Origin: Gemmatimonadota bacterium
GTDB taxonomy: Bacteria > ARS69
DNA: 6,910 nucleotides
Reading direction: 5' to 3'
Assembly (NCBI GenBank): GCA_021604925.1
Contig: BQJX01000144.1
Location: forward strand, 1-6,910
Positions 5,666 through 6,910 of this stretch are shown here, one piece after another (position 1 is the first letter of the stretch; each line of letters begins with the position of its first letter). A program made the position numbers and the translations under genes. The notes under the pieces were generated by a model. The model worked only from the letters and a program-made list of their open reading frames with translations, ran no database searches and was not told the DNA's origin.

Positions 5666-6739
5666 TTGAAGATCACGCGAGTCGAGTTCCAGGCGTGCGA
5701 GATGCCGCTGACGGAGCCGTACGAGATCGCCTACGAGACGGTCGGCGCGGCCCGGAACGTGTTCCTCCGGATCGAGACGCAGGACGGCACCATCGGTTGG
5801 GGATGCGCCGCCCCGGACCCGGAGGTGACCGGCGAGTCGGTGGAGTCGGTGGAGACGCGGTTCCGGGAGGTGGCGGAGCCCGCGCTCGTGGGCGAGAACG
5901 GGCTGCTCCGCAATCGGCTCCTGGAATCGATGGCCGTTCCGCTGCAGAAGGACCCCTCCGCGCTCGCCGCCGTGGACATGGCGCTGCACGACCTGCTCGG
6001 CAAGCGGGCCGGCCTCCCGCTGTGGGTGCTGCTGGGGGGCAACCGCGATCGCATCGCGACGTCCGTGACCATCGGGATCCTGCCGGTGCAGGAGGCGGTG
6101 AACGTGGCCCGCCGTCGCGTGAAGGAGGGTTTCCGCGCGATCAAGATCAAGGGCGGCCTCTCCACGGAAGAAGACGTGGAGCGCGTATTCCGCATCCGCG
6201 AGGCGGTGGGAGACGCGGTGGAACTGCGCTTTGACGCGAACCAGGGATACACCGTGCCGCAGTCCGCGCAGTTCATCGAGCAGACGCGGAACGCCGGCCT
6301 GGTCCTTTTGGAGCAACCCACGCCGCGCGGCGCGCCGCACCAGTTGGGAGAGGTCAGCGAGATGACGACCATGCCCGTCATGGCCGACGAGAGCCTGCTG
6401 GGCCTGGACGACGCGTTCCACATCGCGTCCGAGGGCATGGCTGACATGGTGAACGTGAAGCTGATGAAGGTGGGCGGCCTGGCGCAGGCGCTCCACGTGA
6501 ACTCGGTGGCGCGAGCCGCCGGCCTGGAGGTCATGGTGGGGTGCATGGACGAGTCGGCGCTGGCCATCGCCGCGGGACTCCACTTCGCATTGGCGCGATC
6601 CAACGTGCTGTACGCGGACCTGGACGGCCACCTGGACCTCGCCAACGATCCGGCCGCGGGCGCCGTGGTCCTGCAGGACGGGGAGCTTCGGTCCACCGGG
6701 GCGCCCGGACTGGGCTTTGACCCGCTGGTGACCATGTAG
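5666..6739 (+). CDS. Enolase-superfamily dipeptide epimerase (Ala-Glu epimerase / DgcA-like)
   Basis: This 357-aa protein is a mandelate-racemase/muconate-lactonizing-enzyme type member of the enolase superfamily, which removes and returns an alpha proton next to a Mg-bound carboxylate. Every expected residue is visible: catalytic K160 and K162 in AIKIKGG, metal ligands D190 (FDANQGY), E216 (LLEQPTP) and D241 (ADESL), the opposite base K265 (NVKLMK), and the D318-L-D320 pair that in Bacillus subtilis Ala-Glu epimerase holds the dipeptide amino group. The numbering is within three residues of that enzyme throughout. Substrate could be an L-Ala-L/D-Glu type dipeptide or, by analogy with DgcA beside a DUF1611 partner, an N-acyl amino acid. 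The start is the TTG at 5666, 4 nt after the previous stop, because it gives the full first strand (KITRVEF). It lacks a clear Shine-Dalgarno and probably depends on coupling. The first in-frame ATG, at 5702, would cut into the capping domain. Confidence 0.92.
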   Translation: MKITRVEFQACEMPLTEPYEIAYETVGAARNVFLRIETQDGTIGWGCAAPDPEVTGESVESVETRFREVAEPALVGENGLLRNRLLESMAVPLQKDPSALAAVDMALHDLLGKRAGLPLWVLLGGNRDRIATSVTIGILPVQEAVNVARRRVKEGFRAIKIKGGLSTEEDVERVFRIREAVGDAVELRFDANQGYTVPQSAQFIEQTRNAGLVLLEQPTPRGAPHQLGEVSEMTTMPVMADESLLGLDDAFHIASEGMADMVNVKLMKVGGLAQALHVNSVARAAGLEVMVGCMDESALAIAAGLHFALARSNVLYADLDGHLDLANDPAAGAVVLQDGELRSTGAPGLGFDPLVTM

Positions 6740-6767
6740 CCGCAAGGACTCCCAGGAGCGCAGCCGC

Positions 6768-6796
6768 TTGAATCCTTCCGGGCGTGCCGTTACTCT
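6768..6796 (+). promoter_or_regulatory. Possible sigma-70-type promoter for the downstream gene
   Basis: TTGAAT (6768-6773) and TACTCT (6791-6796) are separated by 17 nt and lie about 27 nt before the ATG at 6824. The -35 matches four of six consensus bases; the -10 keeps the three most conserved positions. This would start a new transcription unit after the operon. The call rests on short motifs only. Confidence 0.35.
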
Positions 6797-6812
6797 GAAG
6801 GCGCTGTCAGCG

Positions 6813-6819
6813 AAAGGAG
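6813..6819 (+). promoter_or_regulatory. Ribosome-binding site of the secreted-protein gene
   Basis: AAAGGAG ends 4 nt before the ATG at 6824. The spacing is slightly short but the core is strong, and it supports the start of the truncated gene. Confidence 0.6.
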
Positions 6820-6823
6820 TCCC

Positions 6824-6910
6824 ATGAACGCCAAGTGCCTGCTGATCACGATCTTCCTGCTGGGCGGGGTGCTCGGCGCGCGTGCCGACGACCGTGGCGA
6901 CGCGGAGGTC
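6824..6910 (+). CDS. N-terminus of an exported protein, cut by the window end
   Basis: Only the first 29 codons are present, with no stop. They encode a typical Sec signal peptide: a short n-region with K4, a hydrophobic core over residues 6-18 (LLITIFLLGGVLG), and an A19-R20-A21 cleavage site followed by DDRGDAEV. C5 lies before the hydrophobic core and is not a lipobox cysteine, so a lipoprotein is unlikely. The protein should be periplasmic, outer-membrane or secreted. Its function cannot be told. It follows the epimerase gene by 84 nt, with its own ribosome-binding site and a possible promoter, so it may be a separate transcription unit. Confidence 0.7.
   Translation, partial: MNAKCLLITIFLLGGVLGARADDRGDAEV

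Noticed and set aside
2977..5676. Minus-strand open frame of 899 codons opposite the fused gene
   Set aside because: It is the antisense shadow of GC-rich coding DNA. It is rich in Arg, His, Val and Gly with no recognisable motif, while the + strand carries clear PP-loop and creatininase motifs.
5585..6745. Minus-strand open frame of 386 codons opposite the epimerase
   Set aside because: Antisense shadow; the epimerase on the + strand has all its catalytic residues.
6740..6823. Intrinsic terminator after the epimerase gene
   Set aside because: Only weak short dyads (for example CTCC-CA-GGAG and CGCT-GTC-AGCG) are seen and there is no T-run, so no terminator is called.
1..6910. CRISPR array, tRNA, rRNA, IS element or attachment site
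   Set aside because: No spaced direct repeats, no cloverleaf-like segment, no transposase motifs and no terminal inverted repeats were seen on either strand.

Overview
The window is a stretch of high-GC bacterial DNA (roughly two-thirds G+C by eye, strong G/C preference at third codon positions). All real genes lie on the + strand. The gene content is an accessory metabolic cassette, not a conserved housekeeping block. High GC, very tight gene packing, a bacterial SET-domain protein and an Ala-x-Ala signal peptide fit an uncultivated high-GC lineage such as an Eisenbacteria-, Gemmatimonadota- or deltaproteobacteria-like organism. The sequence does not fix the phylum, and no 16S, tRNA or other taxonomic marker is present.

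Layout. Bases 1-235 are non-coding leader with several short dyad symmetries. A strong Shine-Dalgarno then opens a run of genes from 236 to 6739 with almost no spacing: (1) an 81-aa hyper-acidic protein; (2) a SET-domain methyltransferase, joined by a GTGA stop/start overlap; (3) a threonine-synthase-like PLP enzyme, ATGA overlap; (4) a DUF1611 (DgcN-like) P-loop protein, 2-nt gap; (5) a 786-aa protein with a PP-loop ATP-pyrophosphatase half (MurL/QueC-like, SGGKDS plus a Cys4 knuckle) and a creatininase-family amidohydrolase half, ATGA overlap; (6) an enolase-superfamily dipeptide epimerase, 4-nt gap, TTG start. After an 84-nt gap with a plausible promoter, a secreted or periplasmic protein begins at 6824 and runs off the window.

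How the genes may work together. DUF1611 proteins and enolase-type epimerases are known as a pair in D-glutamate catabolism (DgcN N-acetylates D-glutamate, DgcA racemises the N-acetyl product). MurL, the closest functional idea for the PP-loop half, is an ATP-dependent epimerase of a peptidyl-glutamate. Creatininase-family enzymes cut amides, and fold-type II PLP enzymes do beta/gamma chemistry on amino acids. The shared theme is stereochemical remodelling and amide chemistry of amino acids or short peptides, probably glutamate-like. The exact substrate, and whether the route is catabolic or biosynthetic, cannot be read from the sequence. The acidic protein and the SET methyltransferase form a second, coupled module at the head of the operon; whether they serve the same pathway is open. 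The most unusual points are the PP-loop/creatininase fusion with an internal ribosome-binding site, the two different epimerase-type chemistries in one operon, and the acidic protein/SET pair.
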